DNA of 64,000 nt from Sphingobacteriaceae bacterium. GTDB lineage: Bacteria > Bacteroidota > Bacteroidia > B-17B0 > Aurantibacillaceae. The stretch's first letter is position 1. Each line of letters starts with the position of its first letter. Made by a program: the position numbers and the translations under genes. The notes beneath the pieces were generated by a model. That model saw nothing but the letters and a program-made list of their open reading frames with translations. It was not told the DNA's origin and did not search any database. Location: the NCBI GenBank assembly GCA_002319075.1, contig NVQB01000001.1:868001-932000 (forward strand), written 5' to 3'. Below are positions 26,912-36,096 of this stretch, piece by piece.

Positions 26912-29900
26912 TTATTCTTTAATGATCCTTGCCACTTGCTGACTAGTGTTAGTCGTTACTTTCACAAAATAAATGCCGTTGGTTAAATGCTCCATAGAAA
27001 CCACTATTTTGCCGTTGCTTGTGCCAGTATAAACAACCTGACCTACAGCATTCATAACTTCAATGGTTGAATTGCCTACTGTTTCTATTGTAAAACGTCC
27101 ATTGTTTGGATTCGGATACACAGCAATATTCACCCCACCAGCGTTTCCTTTTTCAAGACCCGTGCAGTTGTCATACTTCTGTATTACCGTAGCGGTATTT
27201 ACACAACCGTTAGCATCAGTTCCAGATACGGTGTAGGTCTCAGTGCCAGAGATAGCGGATGTAACAGTAATTACCGAATCAGTTTGCGAAGTAGACCAAG
27301 AATAACTTGTTGCTCCAACCGCAGTTAACGTTGCCGAATTATCAATACATACCACTGATTGAGATGTTGCTGCTGTTACAACCGGTAAAGCATTAACCGC
27401 TACATTACTCACCACTTCCGAAGATACGCAGCCATTACCATCAGTACCCGTTAGTGAGTAGCTGCTGTTAGCCGTTGGGTTTACAGTAAAGCTATTGCCA
27501 CTGATAGAGTATGTACTGGCGCCTGCAGGCACGATCACAAATTCACTTCCCGAACAAATAGTACCGCTGTTAACAGTAACCACAGGCAGTTGATTGACAA
27601 TAAGATTTACTACTGTGCTGTTGCTGCAGGTACCGCTTGAACCGATAACTGTATAGTCTGTAGTTGCAGTAGGGCTCAAGGTAATACTATCAGTTGTCAC
27701 ACCTGTATTCCAGCTATACGTTGCCGCGCCGCTTGCCGTTAAAGTTGCAGCGCTGCCGTTACAAATACTGGTATTACCTGCTACTACTATACTAAGTGTG
27801 TTAACTACACTTACTGTTGCAACTGCCGTATTAAATGACTGGCAACCCTCTGCGCTGGTACCCGTTAATGAATAGGAATCGGTTGCCGCAGGTGTAATGG
27901 TAAAGTTGTTACCCGAAATTGTGTAAGTGCTTGCGCCGCCTGGGGTAAACGTGAAAGAATTACCCTGGCAAATAACACCACCGTTAAGCACAACAGTTGG
28001 TGTGGTGTTAACAGATACTGTAGACACTGCGGTATTGGCAGCAATACAGCCATTGGTGGCGGTTCCGGTTACGGAATAAGAGGTTGTAGTGTTAGGACTA
28101 ACTGTAAAGTTACCTCCTGTGATAGTATAAGTATCAGCCCCGGTTGGTAAAATACTTACTGAATTGCCGGAGCAGATGGTAGCACTGTTAACCCCTAAAG
28201 TTGGTGTAGTGTTCACTAATATAGTAGATACAACCGTGTTTGAAGCCGCACAACCGTTAAGCGCAGTTCCGGTAACTGTATAAGAAGTTGTAGTACCCGG
28301 ACTTACTGTAAAAGTGTTACCAGTAATCGTGTAAGTACCGGCGCCGGATGGCACAATGGCTGTTGAATTACCAGAACAAATAGTGGCATTATTAACCGAC
28401 AAGGTTGGCGTAGTATTCACCGATACACTTGATACCACAGCGTTTGCAGCAGCGCAACCGTTGCCTGCAGTTCCAGTTACAGTGTAAGAAGTTGTTGTAT
28501 TCGGGCTTACTGTGAAGCTGCCACCGGTAATTGTATATGTATTTGCACCAGAAGGTAAAATAGCTACAGAATACCCTGAACAGATCGTAGCACTATTAAC
28601 CGCTAAGGTTGGTGTTGTATTTACAGATACAGTTGACACAGCAGTGTTGGAAGCCACACAGCCATTAGCCGCCGTTCCCGTAATAGAATAAGAAGTAGTT
28701 GTGTTCGGACTCACCGTAAAGTTACTTCCCGTAATCGTATAGCTGTTAGCGCCTGTTGGAATAAGTGATACCGAAGTACCTGAACAGATCGTAGCGCTGT
28801 TTACACCCAGGGTTGGTGTAGTATTCACCGATACGGTAGAAGCAACTGTATTGGAAGCGGCACAACCGTTGGCCGCAGTTCCGGTAACCGTATAAGATGT
28901 TGTTGTGTTAGGGCTCACATTAAAGCTGCCACCTGTAATCGTGTAAGTATCAGCACCTGTTGGCGAAATAAGCACCGAATTTCCAGAGCAAATAGTGGCG
29001 CTGTTCACCGCCAGGGTTGGCGTGGTGTTTACAGAAATTGTTGATACTGCTGTATTAGAAGCTGCGCAACCATTGGCGGCCATACCTGTTACTGAATACG
29101 TTGTAGTGATATTAGGGCTCACGTTAAAACTACCACCAGTGATGGTGTAGGTATCAGCACCGCTTGGAGAAATAAGCACCGAATTGCCGGAGCAGATAGT
29201 TGCACTATTAACGGCTAAGGTAGGCGTGGTGTTTACCGATACGGTAGATACAACGGTATTGGCAGCTATACAACCGTTAGTCGCCATTCCGGTAACGGTA
29301 TAAGATGTTGTTGTATTAGGACTCACATTAAAACTGCCTCCGCTGATAGTGTAAGTATCAGCACCACTTGGAGAAATAAGCGCTGAATTGCCGGAGCAAA
29401 TAGTAGCGTTGTTCACTGCCAGAGTTGGCGTTGTGTTTACCGAAATTGTGGATACTGCTGTGTTAGAAGCTGCACAACCATTAGTGGCTGTTCCGCTAAC
29501 ACTGTAAGATGTTGTTGCATTGGGGTTCACATTAAAGCTGCCACCCGTAATGGTATAGGTATCAGCGCCGCCTGGAGAAATAAGCACCGAATTGCCGGAG
29601 CAGATAGTTGCACTATTTACCGTTATAGTTGGCGTTGTGTTTACAGAAATTGTTGATACCGCTGTATTGGAAGCAATACAACCATTGCTGGCCGTGCCTG
29701 TAACAGAATAAGAGGTTGTAGTGTTCGGGATTACATTGAAGCTGCCACCGGTGATCGAATAGGTATCAGCACCGCTTGGAGAAATAAGCACTGAATTACC
29801 AGAGCAGATCGTAGCACTATTAACGGCTAAGGTTGGCGTAGTGTTTACAGAAACCATAGCTACCGCTGCGCTTGCAGAGATACATCCCGCGGTGGAAGTG

Positions 29901-30712
29901 CCGGTGACTGAATAGTTTGTAGTGACATTTGGACTCACAACCGGGCTTCCACTACTATACGTGTAAGTGCTGGCACCCGAACCGTTTAGAGTGAAGGTAT
30001 TGCCAGAGCAAATGGTTCCACCCGAAACACTAACTGTTGGGTTAGGGTATACCGTGATAGATTGTGTATGTGTTACCCAACCGTACTTATAGCTAACCGT
30101 GTAAACAGTCACCGCCGTTACTGTAGGCGCAGAAAACAATGTGGTGGTAACATTTGCACCAGCAAACGTACCGGCGTCTCCATAGTTAGCGTTTGGCACG
30201 CTGCCGAGAGGAGCTGGTGTTGCAGTTAATGTTATGGTTTTGCCTGAGCATACAGCTGAGGCAGACGTAATGGCGAGGTTATCGTTCTGGCGGACATTCA
30301 CAACAGCAGATGCAAAGCCATTGTACCAGCCGCAATACTGGTACTGACTTACCTGCATCTTGGCCAGGCCTGTAAAATTAGGCGTGTAGGTAAAAGATCC
30401 CGTACCGGTGCAAAACGGACCGCTGTCGGCGGTATAAAGCCCTGTATAGTTATTTGATGAATTAAATAACGTAAACTCGGTCGCAATACTGCTACCACAG
30501 CTGCTTACCGCGTAATTAGCGCCTGTAAGAAAAGGGAGTTCATAATAAGTATATGGGGAAATTCCAGTGTAAGTAACAAAATTTGTACCTGAACTGGGTA
30601 CCAGTAATCCGTAATTATAAGTCATCCCACACTGGCTGTAAGAATGTCCTGCATTTAAAAGTGTAAAAACGATGATCAGTTTAAAAATAAAATTTTTGTA
30701 AAGGTTTTTCAT
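26912..30712 (-). CDS. Large T9SS-secreted protein with about 14 Ig-like repeats
   Basis: 1266 residues. A signal peptide (FIFKLIIVFTLLNAGHSYS) precedes a unique N-terminal domain to about residue 220, then repeated Ig-like modules of 68 residues (pattern TPTLAVNSATICSGNSVLI ... GADTYTI ... NTTTSY ... GT...NGC). Ten are near-identical and start with VNTTPT; about four more are diverged on either side. The last 75 residues form a type A T9SS sorting domain (VYPNPNNGRFTIET ... LTNGIYFVKV ... ARIIKE). Expected to be exported by T9SS and attached at the surface or released, probably as an adhesin or matrix protein. Encoded alone with its own terminator. Confidence 0.88.
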   Translation of the reverse strand: MKNLYKNFIFKLIIVFTLLNAGHSYSQCGMTYNYGLLVPSSGTNFVTYTGISPYTYYELPFLTGANYAVSSCGSSIATEFTLFNSSNNYTGLYTADSGPFCTGTGSFTYTPNFTGLAKMQVSQYQYCGWYNGFASAVVNVRQNDNLAITSASAVCSGKTITLTATPAPLGSVPNANYGDAGTFAGANVTTTLFSAPTVTAVTVYTVSYKYGWVTHTQSITVYPNPTVSVSGGTICSGNTFTLNGSGASTYTYSSGSPVVSPNVTTNYSVTGTSTAGCISASAAVAMVSVNTTPTLAVNSATICSGNSVLISPSGADTYSITGGSFNVIPNTTTSYSVTGTASNGCIASNTAVSTISVNTTPTITVNSATICSGNSVLISPGGADTYTITGGSFNVNPNATTSYSVSGTATNGCAASNTAVSTISVNTTPTLAVNNATICSGNSALISPSGADTYTISGGSFNVSPNTTTSYTVTGMATNGCIAANTVVSTVSVNTTPTLAVNSATICSGNSVLISPSGADTYTITGGSFNVSPNITTTYSVTGMAANGCAASNTAVSTISVNTTPTLAVNSATICSGNSVLISPTGADTYTITGGSFNVSPNTTTSYTVTGTAANGCAASNTVASTVSVNTTPTLGVNSATICSGTSVSLIPTGANSYTITGSNFTVSPNTTTSYSITGTAANGCVASNTAVSTVSVNTTPTLAVNSATICSGYSVAILPSGANTYTITGGSFTVSPNTTTSYTVTGTAGNGCAAANAVVSSVSVNTTPTLSVNNATICSGNSTAIVPSGAGTYTITGNTFTVSPGTTTSYTVTGTALNGCAASNTVVSTILVNTTPTLGVNSATICSGNSVSILPTGADTYTITGGNFTVSPNTTTSYSVTGTATNGCIAANTAVSTVSVNTTPTVVLNGGVICQGNSFTFTPGGASTYTISGNNFTITPAATDSYSLTGTSAEGCQSFNTAVATVSVVNTLSIVVAGNTSICNGSAATLTASGAATYSWNTGVTTDSITLSPTATTDYTVIGSSGTCSNSTVVNLIVNQLPVVTVNSGTICSGSEFVIVPAGASTYSISGNSFTVNPTANSSYSLTGTDGNGCVSSEVVSNVAVNALPVVTAATSQSVVCIDNSATLTAVGATSYSWSTSQTDSVITVTSAISGTETYTVSGTDANGCVNTATVIQKYDNCTGLEKGNAGGVNIAVYPNPNNGRFTIETVGNSTIEVMNAVGQVVYTGTSNGKIVVSMEHLTNGIYFVKVTTNTSQQVARIIKE
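27975..29850 (-). repeat. Ten tandem 204-bp coding repeats
   Basis: Within the T9SS protein the module beginning VNTTPT occurs ten times with a 68-codon period. Protein sequence is nearly constant (ATICSGNSVLISPSGADTYTI), while the DNA varies mostly at silent positions (for example GTT/GTG and ATC/ATA swaps). The set looks like an expanded array kept similar by selection or past recombination. Copy number may vary between strains and could be mis-assembled. Confidence 0.85.
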
Positions 30713-30852
30713 GGATCTGAATTGAAAGACAAAGCTAACAAAATAGCTGTATTTACAGGTTACTTAAATGTAAAATGTGACACACGACCTGAAAAAGCAG
30801 GCGAACGATAGCGTAAGTTGGGGAAAATTGCTAAGTTAGGCCGATACTCTAA

Positions 30853-32754
30853 TCAATAGCGATCCGTGTAAAACGTGCCATGTAACGCATCGTACCGAAG
30901 CACGCCGGGAAATTTACGAATAACCGGGTAAAACCATTGGCTGATGCCTGAGTTTGGAAAACATAAGGTGAGGAAACGATCCGCAAAAAATACAAAAAAA
31001 TTTTTCTTTTCTTTTAAGTGAATATATTTTTTTAAAAGCTGCCGTCTTTCACTGGAACTAAGTGCCTGCTCTTCCTGCACCTTTATCCCCAGCTTTGAAA
31101 CAACAATATACAGCTGATAGGTTTGAATGCAGTGAAAAAATAACTCCGAAAAAGAAACCCCCGAGTCTGTATTCATACAATGCTTCCTGAAAAAATCCTG
31201 CTCCATAGAAACCTTCAGGGTTCCAGCCTCCAGACGCCTGTATGCTTCTCCAGGAGCAAGACGGTAATTTCTTACATTCAGAACTTTTATCCGGGCAGGA
31301 TCTTCATTAATTCCCCGAACCCAGCTTATGCTTAAGTTTGAGCTTAATATAGATTGCACCTGGTGCAATGCAGACGGAGTAAATATATTTCCCGGAGCGA
31401 TCCATACCAAAATGCCCTTGTTGGCATTTTTAAAACCATAAGCAACAAGCCGCTCCAGTGTTAACTGTTGTATAGGTCTCACCACTTTTACACGGAGGCC
31501 GAGAGCGTAGATTGTTTTTTTCAGTTCTTTGCTTAACGCGCTGTTACTTACCAATACACATTCTTTGTTTATGCAATTTTGATCTGCTAACGATTTCAGT
31601 GTAGCCATAACAGCTTCGGTGTTTTCTTCCTGAACCGGAATAATTACAGAAATGCCCAGCGCATCGTGTTTCTTTTGCTCTTCGAGAATATTGCGTGAAG
31701 CCAATTTTTTTTGTTCAAACACATTGCCTTTAATCTTGTAAAGTCCTATGCTATTACCTGCAAGAGCCATGGCTACATTCAATTCAAAAGGAATGAGTTC
31801 TGATCCAAAATAAAAAACTGCATTATTTGCTTTTTGCGAAGTGAGAACGTATTCAGAGTTCAACGTGCCTATTGCTTTTGTACCATGCAGATCTACGGCA
31901 TAATCATAGGATTTTAAATTATCATTATAACGGTTAAGGCATTCCGGCAAAATTTCGAACCAGGCATCATAGCAGGCGCCCGAATTTTCAAGAGTACAAA
32001 AACTATAGTGTTTTTCCGAGAGCTGCAAGGGAGCATTAAATGGAGTTCCGTCGCTTGTATTAGTACCTTGCCCATTAAGAGGCGTGGTTAGTGAAACCCG
32101 CGGATATACCACATAGTTGTTAGTGTCCGCTAAATAATGAGTAAAATGTTTTTTCCAGGAATGCGGCCCCCATTGCTGCAGATAAGCAGGGATAGTGGCA
32201 TCCTGAGGCAGCTCTGCATGCGTGCCGAACCAGGCTTTAAAGGCCTGCCACTGGTTATTTGTCCAAAGCTGTCCCAGCGATGAGGCCACCTGCATAAAAT
32301 AAACATCCGTGCCATCGTCAACAGCCGCGAACTTGTAGAAGCTGCTTTCAGAAAACTGGTAATTGTATAAGGAAATGCCAGCAATGCCTGGTTTATTGTT
32401 GTATTCAGCATGTGCTTGCCGGGCATACTCGTAAAAATAAGGCGACACAAAAAGATCATCTTCTAAAATAATCAAAGAGCCATAGGTTTCAGTAAGATCA
32501 CCGCAACTAAGCAAATGCGCTTTCAAGCCAAGGTGAGCGGGATGATGGATGACCTTTTTTGTACCCTGCTTCCAGTTGAATTGTTCGGCAATTTCATAGA
32601 CGTCGTCCGAATCGCTTTTATCAATAGAAATGATCAGCGAAATAGTGTTAGTGTTGTAAACGGCATTAGAAAGCGAGGTCAACAGGCGCGCCAGCGCGTG
32701 GGGCCTATTGTAGGCGCAAACAAGTATGGCGGGATCATTAAGCTTTTGTAGCAT
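30853..32754 (-). CDS. Protein with two glycosyltransferase-2-like domains
   Basis: 633 residues from the ATG at 32754 (MLQKLNDPAILVCAYNRP); the frame is open further upstream but overlaps the GT4 gene and looks non-coding there. Domain 1 (about 1-300) has ILVCAYNRPHALARLL and the acidic motif IILEDDLFVSPYF, typical of GT-A enzymes with a LEDD metal site. Domain 2 (about 350-620) begins LGISVIIPVQEENTEAVMATLKSL but its DxD position reads VWIAPGNIFTP, so it probably lacks metal binding. It may be one active and one structural or regulatory GT domain. Same strand as the GT4 gene, whose stop is 27 bp upstream. Confidence 0.8.
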   Translation of the reverse strand: MLQKLNDPAILVCAYNRPHALARLLTSLSNAVYNTNTISLIISIDKSDSDDVYEIAEQFNWKQGTKKVIHHPAHLGLKAHLLSCGDLTETYGSLIILEDDLFVSPYFYEYARQAHAEYNNKPGIAGISLYNYQFSESSFYKFAAVDDGTDVYFMQVASSLGQLWTNNQWQAFKAWFGTHAELPQDATIPAYLQQWGPHSWKKHFTHYLADTNNYVVYPRVSLTTPLNGQGTNTSDGTPFNAPLQLSEKHYSFCTLENSGACYDAWFEILPECLNRYNDNLKSYDYAVDLHGTKAIGTLNSEYVLTSQKANNAVFYFGSELIPFELNVAMALAGNSIGLYKIKGNVFEQKKLASRNILEEQKKHDALGISVIIPVQEENTEAVMATLKSLADQNCINKECVLVSNSALSKELKKTIYALGLRVKVVRPIQQLTLERLVAYGFKNANKGILVWIAPGNIFTPSALHQVQSILSSNLSISWVRGINEDPARIKVLNVRNYRLAPGEAYRRLEAGTLKVSMEQDFFRKHCMNTDSGVSFSELFFHCIQTYQLYIVVSKLGIKVQEEQALSSSERRQLLKKYIHLKEKKNFFVFFADRFLTLCFPNSGISQWFYPVIRKFPGVLRYDALHGTFYTDRY

Positions 32755-32780
32755 GGTGCTTAAAAATAGTAAAATTCTGT

Positions 32781-33893
32781 TTAACGATCTTTGATGGCAC
32801 TCTGCTGCATTATTTGCCAAAGCTTTTCGGTGTAACTGGTAATGGTATAGTGTGCGTGAACAAATGCCGAAGCGTTCGATCCCATGCGCTTTGCCAATTC
32901 CGGCTGTTCTGCAAGGAGGAGCATTTTTTCTGTCATGGCGCCGGTATCTTTCTCGTTCACCAAAAAACCCGTAATACCCTCTTTCACTACATCCACAATA
33001 CCGCCATGCTGCGTTGATACAGCCGGAAGCCCGCAAGCGGCGCTTTCTAAAATGGCAAGCGGTGTACCCTCTGAATCGTTGTTACCAGAGGTAAGCGAAT
33101 GTTGTACAAAAACCAGTGAGCGGCGGTAAATGTCCGCTATCTGTTCCTGGCATAAGGCACCGGTAAAATCAATAGAAGCTCCAATTTCAAGCTCTTCTGC
33201 CAGTTCCTTACATGCACCAAGCAGCTCGCCATCGCCAACCATAGCCATAGTGGCCTGTGGTAGTTTTTTTATGACCTCTGCAAATGCGCGAATGGTAAAC
33301 TCAGGCCCTTTCTTCTCCACCAAACGTCCGCATGCAACAAATGTATAGCTGGCTGAGACATTCTCAGCACTATAAAAAATTGCAGTATCAATACCATAAG
33401 GCAGGTACTGTAATTTTGAAGTTGCGCAGCCTAGCTTTTCGAGCTGCGAATACATATGTCTTGAAACGGAGATTACGGCTTTAGCCTGTTTAAAAAGACC
33501 GGCATAACCCGTACGGTAAAAATCCAGCACATCGTTGCGGTAAGCATCGTAACCATGAAAATGTACCACCAGTGGAATGTTTGTTTGCCTGGCTATCCCG
33601 AGCATGGCCACGCCTGTAGGACCATACTCGCAAAGGATCAGGCCGATTTTATTTTCCTTTAAATACTCTGCGATCGCTGATTGCAAGGATGCCTCCTTAT
33701 CCGGCTGTGGAATTCCATACCCTTTTTTTTCTCCGACAAAATCATGTGTCGTAAGTCCTTTATCCCTGCTGTATTTTTTTGGTAAATGACCGTTAAAAAA
33801 GAAGTGAATAGTAGCTGGCAATAGCTTCACATGGTTGTGAATGAACGTTTCAGAATAAGCATTTTTATTTGGTGAAACAATTACAAGGTTCAT
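32781..33893 (-). CDS. Glycosyltransferase family 4
   Basis: 370 residues of GT-B fold. The C-terminal half carries the GT4 donor-site elements: FVACGRLVEKKGPEFTIRAF, ATMAMVGDGELLGACK, IDFTGAL, and the EX7E region SEGTPLAILESAACGLPAVS. The N-terminal half has VVHFHGYDAY, typical of acceptor-binding domains. Retaining glycosyltransferase using a nucleotide sugar. Located in the minus-strand series with UbiA, SGNH and carbamoyltransferase genes. Confidence 0.9.
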   Translation of the reverse strand: MNLVIVSPNKNAYSETFIHNHVKLLPATIHFFFNGHLPKKYSRDKGLTTHDFVGEKKGYGIPQPDKEASLQSAIAEYLKENKIGLILCEYGPTGVAMLGIARQTNIPLVVHFHGYDAYRNDVLDFYRTGYAGLFKQAKAVISVSRHMYSQLEKLGCATSKLQYLPYGIDTAIFYSAENVSASYTFVACGRLVEKKGPEFTIRAFAEVIKKLPQATMAMVGDGELLGACKELAEELEIGASIDFTGALCQEQIADIYRRSLVFVQHSLTSGNNDSEGTPLAILESAACGLPAVSTQHGGIVDVVKEGITGFLVNEKDTGAMTEKMLLLAEQPELAKRMGSNASAFVHAHYTITSYTEKLWQIMQQSAIKDR

Positions 33894-33902
33894 GCTGTTG
33901 TT

Positions 33903-34985
33903 TTATGAGCGTAAACGGATAATGCGTGAACTGATAAATGATTTTACATCCGTCCTGAAAATTAAAAAATGCAGGATGAATACAGGTAAAAAATTAACCG
34001 ATCGCATCACAAGTCCTGCCAGCAGTATCAGCGGCAGCCAGTTGAGATACAACGCATCCAGGTAAAAATACGTATAGTTGCTATAGCTCAGAGTTGTTTT
34101 ATTTTTGCGTAGACGAAATGTTGTTACTATCCAATATACACTACAAACGGGAAGGAAAAAAATTAAGCTGCGACTGATGAACACCGCAAAGCCAACAAAC
34201 AAGATAGTTTCCACCGGCAGGAGTATGTTTTTTAATAGCGCTTCTGTGCGCTTCACACCGATGTTTGTTACGTAAGTTTCTGTACCCGATTGCAGATCCT
34301 TATCATGATCTTTTACCTGGTGAAATAAAATGTTACGTATCCCGGACACCAACTGCCAGCTGCCCACCAAGCCCATGAACAGATAAAAATCAGCTGCTGT
34401 TTTATTGGTATAGAGGTAAAACGTGTACGCCGCCAGCAGCGAAGGATTTACATGGGCATAGCCCGAATCGGCCAGTACACCCCAGATGCCGCGCTCCTTT
34501 AACCGCAGTGGCGGAAAGGCGTAGGCGTAGAATAATATAAATTGTAACAGAAGCAAAAAAACACTAGTGCTATTCATAGGTAAAAAGAACCAAGGTGAAA
34601 TGGCCAGCAGTAAAAACAACAAGATCAAAAAAACAACAGACATCACACCCAGGTTTGCTGTGGCATTTTCTTTTCCGATAAGCTTGTCCTTTTGCCGGTC
34701 TCCCAGGTCATTCGTTAAATAGCCAATGCCTGCAACGCCAATAATAATAAAAACTGAAGCCGCCACCGGTACAAACACCTCCTGGGTACCAGTGCCTAAT
34801 AAAAAAACAAAATACGGCATGCACATTAGCAGAGGCGCCTTGTAATTCCAGGGATTGCTGAGCCTGAGCTTTTTTGTGAAGAAAAGCAGGAAGAAGTTGA
34901 TATTTGTGAACAAGCTGCGAATGCGCAAAGGTGCTAAAAATAGTGTGACAGCAGGAAAATTATTTTCTGGCTCTGCGGGTTGCAT
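33903..34985 (-). CDS. UbiA-family prenyltransferase
   Basis: 360 residues with about eight or nine hydrophobic helices. The first Asp-rich site is NDLGDRQKDKL (NDxxDxxxD) and the second is HQVKDHDKDLQSGTETY, with FYAYAFPPLRLKERG in between, all characteristic of UbiA transferases. Family members move a prenyl chain, or in the DPPR-synthase branch a phosphoribosyl unit, to an acceptor. In this sugar context a polyprenyl-phosphate-pentose role is conceivable. The gene start overlaps the SGNH hydrolase stop by 26 bp, so they are coupled. Confidence 0.8.
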   Translation of the reverse strand: MQPAEPENNFPAVTLFLAPLRIRSLFTNINFFLLFFTKKLRLSNPWNYKAPLLMCMPYFVFLLGTGTQEVFVPVAASVFIIIGVAGIGYLTNDLGDRQKDKLIGKENATANLGVMSVVFLILLFLLLAISPWFFLPMNSTSVFLLLLQFILFYAYAFPPLRLKERGIWGVLADSGYAHVNPSLLAAYTFYLYTNKTAADFYLFMGLVGSWQLVSGIRNILFHQVKDHDKDLQSGTETYVTNIGVKRTEALLKNILLPVETILFVGFAVFISRSLIFFLPVCSVYWIVTTFRLRKNKTTLSYSNYTYFYLDALYLNWLPLILLAGLVMRSVNFLPVFILHFLIFRTDVKSFISSRIIRLRS

Positions 34986-36093
34986 CTAAAATATGCTCTA
35001 AGAACAGGGCATATTTTTTGTGACCCTCTGTATTATAATGATTGGCCATAGCACTGCCTGTGTAGTCGGCTACTGAAAAACCTGCAGGAACACTCCACGG
35101 AATATCTTTGAACATGGGCTGGTATTTTTTGCGAACCATCGGCAGATCGGCCGCTTCGGTAGGCTCAGGAATACCGGTAAAAATACAGGGAATTTGCAGC
35201 GAGTCACATAGTTTATCTATCGTATGGAACTGTGCATAAGCCTGCTCATAGCCATCTACTGTTTTTGTGTACGGATAACGTTTCATCCAGTAGCGCTGAC
35301 GTAGGCGACGCTCAACGGCCAGATAGAGTTTTGAAAAGATGACACTATAGCTGATACTTTTTTCAAACACATTACGGCTCTCTCCTCTTAAAGTGTAGTG
35401 ATCCATATAAAACCGGAAAGCTTCACCGGCATCTTTAAATTTATAATTCATCTTTTCTGAAATATAATTTTCAGCTATCGGCGAGATCCATTTGTTGTTT
35501 TTAAAGGGGTAAGATTCAGGAATGCCTGGTGTGGGAACGCGCTCATAAATAAGTACATCGTTGCCAAAATAACTTACCACCACTACGCGGTCGGGCTTCA
35601 GCAGGGGAACGTATTTTTCGGCTACCAGCCTGTATTGCAGCGGGTCAGTGCCCGCAATACCAAAATTTAAAATAGTGTATTTGCCGGTTCTGTTTACAAG
35701 ATCAGGAAAAGAGTGTGTAACACTATCGGGGCAGCAGCCTTCTACAAACGAATCGCCAATAACCATGATGATTTCTTTGCCATTACTTTTTCTGAGCGAA
35801 TCGATGGCCTGCGGAGTATAAGCAACGTTTCCCCTGAACCCCTGCTGATTAATGGATGAGCCTGGCATTAACAATTCTTTCTCGCGGGTACTGATGTAAT
35901 TCATGCCGCGCTCATCGCTTATAAAACGAGGCTGGTATACAGGGTGGTCTTGCGGTATGAAATCATCTATAGCGGTGCCCGCGCGAAATCCAAAGATGCG
36001 AAGGACTATCTCGGCAACAATAAACAGCGCTAAAAAAACGAGCAGCTGGCCTTTTATCCGTGAACCTGAAAATCGCTTTATTTTTTTTTCCAT
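34960..36093 (-). CDS. SGNH/GDSL hydrolase family membrane protein (copy 2)
   Basis: 377 residues. One N-terminal transmembrane helix (GQLLVFLALFIVAEIVLRIFGF) and a periplasmic SGNH domain: block I MVIGDSFVEGCCPDS, block III YFGNDVL, and a late NHYNTEGHKKYA holding the catalytic His. It has the same length and a very similar layout to the gene immediately upstream (36097-37230), so they are tandem duplicates. SGNH enzymes remove or transfer O-acyl groups; in glycan loci they often act as O-acetyl esterases or transferases. Starts 3 bp after its paralogue's stop. Confidence 0.85.
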   Translation of the reverse strand: MEKKIKRFSGSRIKGQLLVFLALFIVAEIVLRIFGFRAGTAIDDFIPQDHPVYQPRFISDERGMNYISTREKELLMPGSSINQQGFRGNVAYTPQAIDSLRKSNGKEIIMVIGDSFVEGCCPDSVTHSFPDLVNRTGKYTILNFGIAGTDPLQYRLVAEKYVPLLKPDRVVVVSYFGNDVLIYERVPTPGIPESYPFKNNKWISPIAENYISEKMNYKFKDAGEAFRFYMDHYTLRGESRNVFEKSISYSVIFSKLYLAVERRLRQRYWMKRYPYTKTVDGYEQAYAQFHTIDKLCDSLQIPCIFTGIPEPTEAADLPMVRKKYQPMFKDIPWSVPAGFSVADYTGSAMANHYNTEGHKKYALFLEHILDATRRARK

Positions 36094-36096
36094 GTC

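Noticed and set aside
27975-29850. CRISPR-like periodic repeat
   Set aside because: Period is 204 bp with no short direct repeat plus unique spacer pattern; it is coding, in frame, and part of the T9SS protein.
32755-33036. N-terminal extension of the double-GT2 protein
   Set aside because: It is an out-of-frame overlap with the GT4 gene, rich in Cys and Arg and unlike a protein domain; the GT2 domain begins right after the ATG at 32754.
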